Below are positions 1-5,218 of a DNA stretch of 5,218 nt, in pieces. Every line of letters begins with the position of its first letter. The first letter of the stretch is position 1. The stretch is from Candidatus Omnitrophota bacterium (GTDB lineage: Bacteria > Omnitrophota > Gorgyraeia > B26-G9), in NCBI GenBank assembly GCA_018399295.1, contig JAGYOO010000124.1, positions 1 to 5,218 of the forward strand, written 5' to 3'. Both the position numbers and the translations under genes were made by a program. The notes beneath the pieces were generated by a model, which saw only the letters and a program-made list of their open reading frames with translations, was not told the origin of the DNA and ran no database searches.

Positions 1-1
1 C

Positions 2-199
2 GATGAACCATTACAGCATCTGGCCATCAGTGTGTTCCGGGCCGTGGAAAACCACTGCTGGTTTGCCCGCAGTGCCAACACCGGCATCTCCGGATTTATC
101 GACCCTCAGGGCCGAATTACCGGACTGGTGCAAAAAAATAACCGGGAAATTTTCATTCCCGGTTATAAAACCCAATCTCTCACCGTCGATTCAGACTAA
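2..199 (+). CDS. lnt: Apolipoprotein N-acyltransferase C-terminal part (5' end outside window, short C-terminus)
   Basis: This is the last 65 codons of a gene read in frame 2, entering from the left edge and ending at TAA 197-199. The visible protein starts DEPLQHLAISVFRAVEN and continues through ARSANTGISGFIDPQGRI. This is the pattern of the end of the nitrilase-like (carbon-nitrogen hydrolase) domain of Lnt, which N-acylates the N-terminal cysteine of lipoproteins at the periplasmic face of the inner membrane. The catalytic Glu-Lys-Cys residues would lie upstream and are not visible. In the family, the strand seen here (IFIPGYKTQSLTV) is normally followed by a segment around T-x-Y-x-x-x-G-D and a final transmembrane helix. 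Here the protein stops at VDSD, before both. No frame just downstream encodes a hydrophobic helix, so a simple frameshift does not explain the loss. Another nitrilase-domain enzyme is the alternative, but the AVEN...RSANTGISGFIDPQGRI run favours Lnt. The gene converges on the pilin-like gene with 28 bp between the stops. Confidence 0.72.
   Translation, partial: DEPLQHLAISVFRAVENHCWFARSANTGISGFIDPQGRITGLVQKNNREIFIPGYKTQSLTVDSD
132..166 (-). terminator. Rho-independent terminator for the leftward (minus-strand) transcript
   Basis: An 11 bp perfect inverted repeat (138-148 paired with 156-166, core AACCGGGAA / TTCCCGGTT) with a 7-base loop is followed on the minus strand by seven T residues (A tract 132-138 on the plus strand). 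This is a textbook intrinsic terminator for leftward transcription. It lies about 62 bases past the pilin-like gene's stop. On the plus strand the stem has no following T run, so it works in one direction only. It sits wholly inside the coding end of the convergent lnt-like gene, where it encodes part of QKNNREIFIPGY. Confidence 0.88.
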
Positions 200-227
200 T
201 CCGCGGCTCCGGCCTCCCCCTCTCCGG

Positions 228-644
228 CTAAGGTGTTATTGTAAAGTTCCCATACCGGTCCATCTCCACCTGAGCAAGAAAACTTTGATGGGTCGCCCTC
301 GCGCCAAAATCTGTTCCGCTGCATAAAACATCGTAATCCCAATGGCCGTCGTCCATGGTAAAGTCCACGTACTTCTGCAAAAGCACATAATCAGAAGTAT
401 ACGGATCGTTTCCCGTACCGATCATCTCGTCCCTGTACATCTTCTGGGCCTTGGCAATCTCCAGCATATTTATTTTGGCCTTGGCGATCTCCATATCCAG
501 GACCATCTCCTTGTACATTGGCACGGCAATCGCGGACAGCACAGCGAGAATAGTCACCGCCACGAGAAGTTCCAGGAAGGTAAATCCCCGGTGATCAAGC
601 TTTAGGGACTGTACGGATATTTTGCTCTTTTCCTTTACCGGCAT
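228..644 (-). CDS. Type IV pilin-like / pseudopilin protein
   Basis: This 138-residue protein has a class III (prepilin peptidase) signal. A basic leader of 20 residues ends in HRG, cleavage is predicted between G20 and F21, and the mature chain starts FTFLELLVAVTILAVL with the invariant Glu at mature position 5 (E25). The hydrophobic stretch at about 22-45 is the N-terminal helix that anchors the subunit in the membrane and packs the filament core. The mature chain is about 118 residues. The globular part has a Tyr/Asp-rich middle (PYTSDYVLLQKYVDF) and a single cysteine (C108), so no intrachain disulfide is possible. It belongs to the broad pilin/GspG-like superfamily. Whether it serves a type IV pilus, a type II secretion pseudopilus or a competence filament cannot be told, because no assembly gene is in the window. 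The ATG at 644-642 is chosen because AGGGGAGG precedes it by about nine bases. The leader is longer than the 6-10 residues typical of type IVa pilins. Confidence 0.85.
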   Translation of the reverse strand: MPVKEKSKISVQSLKLDHRGFTFLELLVAVTILAVLSAIAVPMYKEMVLDMEIAKAKINMLEIAKAQKMYRDEMIGTGNDPYTSDYVLLQKYVDFTMDDGHWDYDVLCSGTDFGARATHQSFLAQVEMDRYGNFTITP

Positions 645-668
645 CTCCAGTTCCCTCCCCTGTCTTTA

Positions 669-677
669 ATTATATCA
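669..677 (-). promoter_or_regulatory. Extended -10 promoter for the pilin-like gene
   Basis: On the minus strand the bases TGATATAAT (677-669) form a consensus -10 hexamer TATAAT preceded by the TGn extension. No good -35 hexamer is found at 16-18 bases, as expected for extended -10 promoters. Transcription would start near 662, giving an untranslated leader of under 20 bases that holds the AGGGGAGG ribosome binding site. Just upstream, over the -35 zone, is an interrupted dyad CAGG-N5-CCTG (682-694), which could be a regulator site or chance. The pilin-like gene therefore probably has its own start of transcription, apart from any read-through from ndk. Confidence 0.6.
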
Positions 678-723
678 CGCACAGGTTAAGCCTGCCAGAT
701 ATGACGGTTTTTACGCAAGACAA

Positions 724-1227
724 TCAGGCCCAAACTGTTCTTACCAGTTTTTCCACTGTCTCCTGTCGAGTCGGGTAGACATCCATAATAACCTCTTTTG
801 GCTCAAACCAGAGCTTTATTTCCCGCTCCGCGTCCTCTTCACAGCCTGAAGTATGGATCACATTTTCATACACGCCTTTAGACGTAATCCTGCCGTAGGA
901 GCCACGGATCGATGTCGGCTCGGCCTCTTCCGGATTTGTCGCCCCAGCCAGCTGCCGAACCCGTTGAATCGCGCTATCTCCCCAATATACCAGGGCCATG
1001 ACCTTCCTGCGATTATGCAGTGTGCCCTGCAAATAATCGAGCAGCTCAGGGAAAAAAGGCTGATCTTTCATGTGGCGGTAATGTTCGGCCGCCAGCTCCC
1101 GGGAGACCTGCACCACCTTGGCGGCAATAATCTCCAGCTTAGTTTCAGAAAGCCGGGTAAGGATGTTACCGGTGAGAGATTTTACCAGCCCGTCAGGCTT
1201 GATTAAGATAAGTGTCTGCTGATTCAT
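724..1227 (-). CDS. ndk: Nucleoside diphosphate kinase, long divergent form
   Basis: Ndk moves the gamma-phosphate from ATP to (d)NDPs through a phospho-histidine, keeping cytoplasmic (d)NTP pools balanced. Visible family marks are TLILIKPDG (Lys10), the EHY and QPFFPELL segment (about 49-62), GATNPEEAEPTSIRG (95-109, with the nucleotide-binding Thr and Arg) and the active-site NVIH (His125). At 167 residues it is longer than the usual 140 or so. There is extra sequence before the central strand (GTLHNRRKVMALV, about 68-80), a longer loop before the catalytic histidine (GRITSKGVYENVIH), and a C-terminal tail of about 20 residues (MDVYPTRQETVEKLVRTVWA). The signature after the histidine reads HTSG instead of the usual HGSD. 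The catalytic residues appear intact, so activity is likely. The ATG is preceded by AAAAGGAAGGAA, and parB ends 16 bases upstream, so the two genes are very probably co-transcribed. Confidence 0.93.
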   Translation of the reverse strand: MNQQTLILIKPDGLVKSLTGNILTRLSETKLEIIAAKVVQVSRELAAEHYRHMKDQPFFPELLDYLQGTLHNRRKVMALVYWGDSAIQRVRQLAGATNPEEAEPTSIRGSYGRITSKGVYENVIHTSGCEEDAEREIKLWFEPKEVIMDVYPTRQETVEKLVRTVWA

Positions 1228-1243
1228 TTCCTTCCTTTTCTGT

Positions 1244-2089
1244 TTATCGTCGCATCAGCGACAGTATCCGGTCCAAATCATCCAGTGAATAATACTCAAT
1301 ATTTATTTTCCCCTTCTTTTTTCCGGCAAAGATCTTTACCTTTGTGCCGAAGATATGCTGCAGCTCATCCTCCAGGTGCCGCACCTGCCCGTCCTCAGGC
1401 GCCGGCCGGGGCTGTGATTCGCGTGTCCGCGGCTGAACATTAACCGAAAACCCCTCTGCCTGCCGCACAGACCAGCCTTCTTCCAGAATCCGGTTAAGCA
1501 GCTCGTTCTGCGCCTCCAGATCATTCAGTGCCAGGATCGCCTTGGCATGTCCGGCGGTAATCAGGTCAGCGGCCAGGGCCTTGCGGCTGGCCTCCGGCAG
1601 GGTTAGCAGCCGGATCCGATTCGCGATCGTAGCCCGGTCTTTTCCCACGGCCTCAGCCACTTTTTCCTGGGTAAACGAAAAATCGCGGATAAGAGAATCA
1701 TACGCCGCCGCCTCTTCCAGAGGATTTATATCGTCCCGTTGAACGTTTTCCACCAGCGAAAGCTCCAGCATCTCCAGATCACTTGCCTGGCGGACAACTA
1801 CCGGAACCTCGTTAAGTCCAAGTTCCAGCGCCGCCCGCAGTCGGCGTTCTCCGGCAATCAACTCATAACTGCCGTCCGGCCCCTGGCGCACGATCAAAGG
1901 TTGAACAATCCCTTTTTCCCGCACCGAATTCACCAGATCCTGAAGCTTTTCCGGGCGAAATTTTTTCCGCGGCTGATACCGGTTGGCCGTGATCCTGCGC
2001 GGGTCCAGGCTCGCCGTCTTTTCCGGCGGAGAACCCCCTCCGCGCCCGATAAGCGCCTCCAGCCCCTTGCCTAAAACCTTTCTCTCCAT
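1244..2089 (-). CDS. parB: Chromosome partitioning protein ParB (Spo0J family)
   Basis: ParB binds centromere-like parS sites, loads as a CTP-dependent sliding clamp and works with ParA (and usually SMC) to segregate replicated origins. The 281 residues begin with the typical MERKVLGKGLEALIG, which in relatives is the ParA-activating tail. The N-terminal CTP-binding domain follows, with Q-P-R-K-x-F near 39-44, LIAGERRLRAA (78-87, the GERRxRA nucleotide motif) and LVENVQRDDINPLEEA (112-127). A helix-turn-helix lies at about 139-162 (TQEKVAEAVGKDRATIANRI). A Pro/Arg-rich linker spans about 216-236, and the C-terminal dimerisation domain about 237-281. Length and layout are those of a chromosomal ParB. 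The ATG has a perfect AAAGGAGG site six bases away. It is normally adjacent to or overlapping parA; here 288 bp with a repeat separate them. No parS consensus (TGTTNCACGTGAAACA) was seen by eye in this window. Confidence 0.97.
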   Translation of the reverse strand: MERKVLGKGLEALIGRGGGSPPEKTASLDPRRITANRYQPRKKFRPEKLQDLVNSVREKGIVQPLIVRQGPDGSYELIAGERRLRAALELGLNEVPVVVRQASDLEMLELSLVENVQRDDINPLEEAAAYDSLIRDFSFTQEKVAEAVGKDRATIANRIRLLTLPEASRKALAADLITAGHAKAILALNDLEAQNELLNRILEEGWSVRQAEGFSVNVQPRTRESQPRPAPEDGQVRHLEDELQHIFGTKVKIFAGKKKGKINIEYYSLDDLDRILSLMRR

Positions 2090-2127
2090 TAACGCCTCCT
2101 TTTACAAATAAAAACTAAATTTTTTTT

Positions 2128-2291
2128 AACCACAGAGATTAAAGTTTTGGACTCTGTGTACTTGCGCCTTTGTACTCTGTGCACTCAGAAAACAACCGTC
2201 TATTTTTATTTAAAACATAAAAAAAGTTCACAGAGTTACAAGAAGGGTTCAAAGAGATGCTGTTTTTCTTTTCTCTGTGCTCTCTGTGATT
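2128..2291. repeat. CACAGAG-type foldback intergenic repeat between parA and parB
   Basis: The element is bounded by an 11 bp inverted repeat with one mismatch: AACCACAGAGA at 2128-2138 and TCTCTGTGATT at 2281-2291. T tracts lie next to both ends (2121-2127 and 2294-2300). The heptamer CACAGAG or its complement CTCTGTG occurs six times: minus orientation at 2131-2137 and 2229-2235, and plus orientation at 2152-2158, 2175-2181, 2273-2279 and 2282-2288. A looser variant (CAAAGAG) occurs near 2250-2256. An inner pair (2172-2184 with 2226-2239) is also nearly complementary, so the whole stretch can fold on itself. Translated, it gives the HREHREK peptide well known as a spurious annotation from short intergenic repeats of this type in many bacterial genomes. 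It fits a non-autonomous, MITE-like or REP-like repeat without coding capacity. It contains no transposase. Confidence 0.8.
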
Positions 2292-2357
2292 GATTTTTTT
2301 AATCTTTTTTACGCCATTACTGTTTCTACTGCAAAGCCTCTGATTAACCCTTTGATT

Positions 2358-2381
2358 CATTGACAGTCTCCTTTCTGTCAA
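2358..2381 (-). promoter_or_regulatory. Hairpin with Shine-Dalgarno in its loop, spanning parA stop and a downstream ATG
   Basis: On the minus strand TTGACAG (2381-2375) and CTGTCAA (2366-2360) form a perfect 7 bp stem around the 8-base loop AAAGGAGA (2374-2367). The parA stop TGA (2380-2378) is in the 5' arm. A strong AAGGAG lies in the loop, and the A of an ATG (2360-2358) is the last base of the 3' arm. The ATG opens a frame of 73 codons (to the TAA at 2141-2139) that soon runs into the CACAGAG repeat. No protein family is recognised in it, so I do not annotate the frame as a gene. The signal may be a relic of the gene start that stood here before the repeat arrived, or a translation-control or mRNA-stability element at the end of parA. 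TTGACA also matches a -35 box, but no -10 follows at proper spacing. Confidence 0.45.
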
Positions 2382-3223
2382 CCATCTTCCGGATATGTCA
2401 CGCCGGCCTCGGTCCCGGCACCGGCCTCTTCTGCCGGCTCCGGTCTCTCGGGTTTCGGCTGGCGGTTTATAAACTCTTCCGCCAGCTGATCATATTTCAG
2501 CGACCCCACCGAGAACCGGTCATAAAGAAAAATCGGCTTTCCAAACCCCGGAGACTCGCTCAGCCGGATACTGCGGGGGATTATTGCCGAATAAACCTTT
2601 TCCTTAAAAAAATTGCTTACCTCTTTTATAACCTCTGTCGTCAGGCGCGTCCGAAAATCCGCCATGGTCAGGACAACCCCCTCCACAGTAAGCGCCGGAT
2701 TTATCCGTTGTCGGACCAGATCAACCGTTTCCAACAGCTGGCTCATTCCCTCCAGAGAATAATACTCGCACTGAAGCGGGATCAACACAGTGTCCGCGGC
2801 AGCCAGCGCATTCAGAGTAAGCAGCCCCAGCGACGGAGGGCTGTCAATAACGATAAAATCATACTCCCGACGGACCGGCTCCAACGCGTCCCGCAACTTA
2901 AACTCCCGACCCGGTTCATTGACCAGTTCGATCTCCAATCCGGTAAGAGCAACATTAGAAGAAAGCACCTGCAGGGTTTCCAATTCGGTCTTTTTTATGC
3001 ACTCCCGCGTTTCCCGACTACCCAGCATTGCCTGGTAGGCAGTCCGCTCCTGCTCCCGTTTGTCCAGCCCCAGCCCGCTGGTGGCATTCGCCTGCGGATC
3101 GAAATCAACAAGCAGGACCCGCCACCCCTTTTGAGCGACAAACGCGCTCAGGTTCACGGCAGTTGTTGTCTTTCCCACTCCGCCTTTTTGATTGCAGACC
3201 GCAACTATTTTTCCCTTGCTCAT
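2378..3223 (-). CDS. parA: Chromosome partitioning ATPase ParA (Soj/MinD-type)
   Basis: ParA is a dimerising ATPase that binds DNA non-specifically in its ATP form and is stimulated by ParB, driving origin segregation. The 281-residue protein has the deviant Walker A KGGVGKTT (13-20, signature Lys13 and catalytic Lys18), the Walker A' region LLVDFDPQANATSGLG (37-52, Asp40 and Asp42), and Walker B FIVIDSPPSLG (123-133, Asp127). The later family blocks CEYYSLEGMSQLL (152-164) and IPRSIRLSESPGFGKPI (215-231) are also present. The last 25 or so residues are a Pro/Glu/Gly-rich, probably disordered tail. The start MSKGKIVAVCNQKGG is canonical. The ATG lies one base after the stop of the HAMP gene, and the only purine-rich stretch upstream (GGAAAG) is too far for a good ribosome site, so translation is probably coupled to that gene. 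It is chromosomal in style because mnmG and parB flank it. Confidence 0.97.
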   Translation of the reverse strand: MSKGKIVAVCNQKGGVGKTTTAVNLSAFVAQKGWRVLLVDFDPQANATSGLGLDKREQERTAYQAMLGSRETRECIKKTELETLQVLSSNVALTGLEIELVNEPGREFKLRDALEPVRREYDFIVIDSPPSLGLLTLNALAAADTVLIPLQCEYYSLEGMSQLLETVDLVRQRINPALTVEGVVLTMADFRTRLTTEVIKEVSNFFKEKVYSAIIPRSIRLSESPGFGKPIFLYDRFSVGSLKYDQLAEEFINRQPKPERPEPAEEAGAGTEAGVTYPEDG

Positions 3224-3224
3224 A

Positions 3225-3926
3225 TCAGGTTAGTTCGCTTTCCGGAGGTTCATTCTGCCCGCCGGGAACGCCGGTCTCCATCACCAGCTTTGTTCCGACG
3301 ACATCCATTTCCCGGGCCAGCCGCCGTGCCAGCTCAAGATCTGGATTCGACTCTTTAAGACAAGACATCATCCGCTCGCTCAAGTCATCCATGCGGCCGG
3401 CAAAATGCCGGCAGCGGCGCATCCTGTCTTTCAGGCTGGCCGCCGCGGTATGTATCGCCAGGGCGAGCTCCCGCAACTCGTCCCCCCGTCTCAAGTGAGT
3501 CAGATTAATATTAAAATCGCCCCGAGCCATAGAATCCGCTGCCCGTTTTATGCGATAGACCGGACCGGCCAGTTTGTGCGAGGCAAACACACTCAGCCCG
3601 AACAGGAGCACCGACCCGGCGATAAGCCGCAGGACAAGCAGGCCAGTCACCCGATCAAACACACGGGAAAACTCGACCGCGAATATTGCGCCTAAGATCT
3701 GCGCCATCTGACCATCCGCCGCTCCCACGGTGCTCAAAGCAAGCCTTTCCGCGAAAGTGGGATTGTTCATCTCCGCGGACATTTCTCCCCAGGTGGCGAC
3801 AAATGTCGTCCAGATCGCGATTCCGCTTATCACCAGAGCGGCCATAAAGATGATCAGGCAAAACTTAAGCTGCAGGCCGCGCTCAATAAAATAGGTCCTT
3901 CTGCGTTCACTGCTTTTTATTGCCAT
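3225..3926 (-). CDS. Two-helix membrane protein with HAMP domain, no output domain
   Basis: The 233-residue protein has a basic N-terminus (KSSERRRTYFIERGLQLKF), a first membrane helix at about 22-44, an extracytoplasmic segment of about 50 residues (45-94), and a second helix at about 95-116. A HAMP-like segment follows at about 113-170 (HKLAGPVYRIKRAADSMARGDFN, with the conserved Pro122, then RRGDELRELALAI). After it comes a helical stretch to about 210 and a short Pro/Glu-rich tail. This is the architecture of a transmembrane signalling input module. No histidine kinase, methyl-accepting, GGDEF or other output domain follows, so a partner would have to carry the signal, or the protein acts as a membrane scaffold. 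The start ATG (3926-3924) lies inside mnmG with a 20 bp overlap, and GGGAGG precedes it by five bases. The stop is one base from parA. In many bacteria rsmG occupies this place between mnmG and parA. Its function is unknown. Confidence 0.85.
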   Translation of the reverse strand: MAIKSSERRRTYFIERGLQLKFCLIIFMAALVISGIAIWTTFVATWGEMSAEMNNPTFAERLALSTVGAADGQMAQILGAIFAVEFSRVFDRVTGLLVLRLIAGSVLLFGLSVFASHKLAGPVYRIKRAADSMARGDFNINLTHLRRGDELRELALAIHTAAASLKDRMRRCRHFAGRMDDLSERMMSCLKESNPDLELARRLAREMDVVGTKLVMETGVPGGQNEPPESELT

Positions 3927-5218
3927 CCCTGCCTCCCGTCCGTTTTATCCCTCTTTGCCCGCGCTTTTCCAGATGCATTAACAACAGAGCCATATCACTG
4001 GCAGAGATACCTGATATCCGCTGCGCCTGCCCGATTGAGCCAGGTCTTACGCGCAGCAGCTTCTCCCGCGCCTCTTTCTTTAATCCATGGATCTTTTCAA
4101 AAGAAAAATCCCGCGGAATCACTCGTCCCTCCAGCCGGCGCAGCCTATCCGTCAGCCTCTGCTCCCGCTGAATGTACCCCTCGTACTTGATCTCCATTTC
4201 TACAAGGGCAACTATTTCCGGGGAAAGAACCGGGAGCCGGGAATCGCTTTTAAGCAGTTCAAGGTAAGATACTTCCGGCCGCCGCAAGACCCTTGACATG
4301 TCTAAGTTATTTACTTTCAAGGACTTAAGAATGCTTATCGCCTCGGCGGCCGCTGCTTGTTTCTTCCTTATTCTATCAATTCTGCCTTTTGAAATCAAGC
4401 CGATTTTGTAGGCCATCGCGCTTAACCGCAAGTCGGCATTATCCTGGCGCAGCATCATTCGATGCTCAACTCTTGAGGTAAACAGGCGATAAGGTTCCTC
4501 TGTTCCCTTTGTTACCAGATCATCAATCAAAACACCGATATACCCCTGGATCCGGCTGATAATAAACTCTTTCTTTTCCTTAACCTGAAGCGCGGCATTT
4601 ATCCCCGCCACAAGCCCTTGACAAGCCGCCTCCTCATAGCCGGTTGTCCCCGTTATCTGCCCGGCAAAATAAAGGTGACTAATAAGCTTTGTTTCTAATG
4701 TAGGATAAAGCTGCGTGGGATCAAAGTAATCATATTCAATCCCATATCCAAACCGGGTAAATTCGGCGCGCTCCAGGCCGGGAATCGTTGCCACAACCCT
4801 AAGCTGAACGTCAGTAGGCATACTTGTAGACAAACCGTTTACATAGATCTCCCTGGTATTCCTGCCTTCTGGCTCCAGCCAGACCTGGTGCCGCTCTTTA
4901 TCCGGAAACTTTACGATCTTATCCTCAAATGAAGGGCAATACCTTACCCCATGCCCCTGGATCTTTCCGCTATATAAAGGAGACCGATCGAGATTTTTAC
5001 GGATCAGGCTATGCGTTTTCTTATTCGTATAGCCCAGAAAACAATCCATTTGCTTTACTTCCAGCTTCTCTGTTTCATAGGAAAACCCCAAGGGCGGCTG
5101 ATCGCCAGCCTGGGGAGTAAACTGGGAAAAATCAATGGTTCTTGAGTTAAGCCGCATCGGCGTTCCAGTCTTAAGCCTTCCCACCCGAAACCCCGCCTCT
5201 TTAAGCTGCACAGCCAAT
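3907..5218 (-). CDS. mnmG: tRNA uridine-5-carboxymethylaminomethyl modification enzyme MnmG, C-terminal two thirds
   Basis: MnmG (GidA), with MnmE, uses FAD and a folate one-carbon unit to build the cmnm5 group on wobble uridine 34 of certain tRNAs. About 437 codons are visible, and the N-terminal part with the FAD-binding Rossmann motif is beyond the right edge. Seen in order are FRVGRLKTGTP near the left of the fragment, GVRYCPSFEDKIVKF (the GidA signature with its conserved Cys), YVNGLSTSMPTDVQ, FGYGIEYDYFDP, and AGQITGTTGYEEAACQGLVAGINA (second GidA signature). RVEHRMMLRQDNADLRL and a C-terminal helical domain follow, ending near RPGSIGQAQRISGISASDMALLLMHL, which in the family contacts MnmE and tRNA. 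No frame breaks are seen. The TTG at 5217-5215 is an internal Leu codon and not a start. The stop TGA at 3909-3907 lies inside the next gene. Confidence 0.97.
   Translation of the reverse strand, partial: LAVQLKEAGFRVGRLKTGTPMRLNSRTIDFSQFTPQAGDQPPLGFSYETEKLEVKQMDCFLGYTNKKTHSLIRKNLDRSPLYSGKIQGHGVRYCPSFEDKIVKFPDKERHQVWLEPEGRNTREIYVNGLSTSMPTDVQLRVVATIPGLERAEFTRFGYGIEYDYFDPTQLYPTLETKLISHLYFAGQITGTTGYEEAACQGLVAGINAALQVKEKKEFIISRIQGYIGVLIDDLVTKGTEEPYRLFTSRVEHRMMLRQDNADLRLSAMAYKIGLISKGRIDRIRKKQAAAAEAISILKSLKVNNLDMSRVLRRPEVSYLELLKSDSRLPVLSPEIVALVEMEIKYEGYIQREQRLTDRLRRLEGRVIPRDFSFEKIHGLKKEAREKLLRVRPGSIGQAQRISGISASDMALLLMHLEKRGQRGIKRTGGRDGNKKQ

Noticed and set aside
3..326. Plus-strand open frame of 107 codons beginning at base 3
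   Set aside because: It is a different frame over the lnt-like coding end and the antisense of the pilin gene, Pro/Arg-rich, with no family resemblance; the adjacent frame carries the clear Lnt motif.
2302..2340. Promoter for parB (TTGCAG, 17 bases, TAAAAA on the minus strand near 2304-2332)
   Set aside because: Only three of six and four of six matches in an A/T-rich stretch; too weak to annotate, though a parB promoter somewhere in the gap is possible.
2090..2377. parS centromere site or CRISPR array in the parA-parB gap
   Set aside because: No TGTTNCACGTGAAACA-like palindrome is present. The repeated heptamers are in both orientations with uneven spacing, so this is not a CRISPR array.
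2139..2381. Minus-strand open frame encoding a HREHREK-containing peptide
   Set aside because: Most of it is translation of the CACAGAG repeat; this peptide is a familiar spurious annotation. Only the SD/ATG hairpin at its start was kept as a signal.
2360..3358. Long plus-strand open frame of 332 codons opposite parA
   Set aside because: It is antisense to parA and to part of the HAMP gene, is rich in Arg/Gln/Pro as expected of a shadow frame, and has no recognisable domain.

Overview
The window is a stretch of bacterial chromosome with moderate GC. It carries a tight minus-strand cluster in the order mnmG (partial), HAMP membrane protein, parA, [288 bp repeat-bearing gap], parB, ndk, and then a type IV pilin-like gene. 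At the left edge the 3' end of a convergent plus-strand lnt-like gene enters. The mnmG-parA-parB core is the conserved neighbourhood often found near a bacterial origin of replication. The organism cannot be named from this. An outer-membrane-type lipoprotein acyltransferase tail, a divergent long nucleoside diphosphate kinase, pseudopilin-type genes and a CACAGAG-rich intergenic repeat together fit an uncultured Gram-negative lineage, for example Omnitrophota/Elusimicrobiota-like or Deltaproteobacteria-like. That is a guess from gene style and not a measurement.

Layout, right to left in the direction of transcription. MnmG (tRNA wobble-uridine modification) ends inside the start of a 233-residue two-helix membrane protein with a HAMP domain, a 20 bp overlap. 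That gene's stop is one base from the parA start. ParA (deviant Walker ATPase) is followed by a hairpin that presents a Shine-Dalgarno sequence in its loop, then by a foldback repeat of about 165 bp with six CACAGAG/CTCTGTG heptamers. ParB (CTP-dependent clamp/parS-binding family) follows with its own perfect ribosome binding site, then ndk 16 bp later. A 79 bp gap with a clear extended -10 promoter leads to the pilin-like gene. A strong intrinsic terminator for this leftward transcription lies inside the coding sequence of the convergent lnt-like gene.

How the genes work together: parA and parB form the chromosome segregation pair, mnmG is a housekeeping neighbour, and ndk balances (d)NTP pools. 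The HAMP protein sits where rsmG (gidB) is commonly found, and its close coupling to parA is the most unusual point of gene order. No genuinely new multi-gene system is evident. The most interesting points are the HAMP-parA coupling, the repeat that splits parA from parB with a structured translation signal before it, the divergent Ndk, and the shortened Lnt tail that overlaps an antisense terminator.
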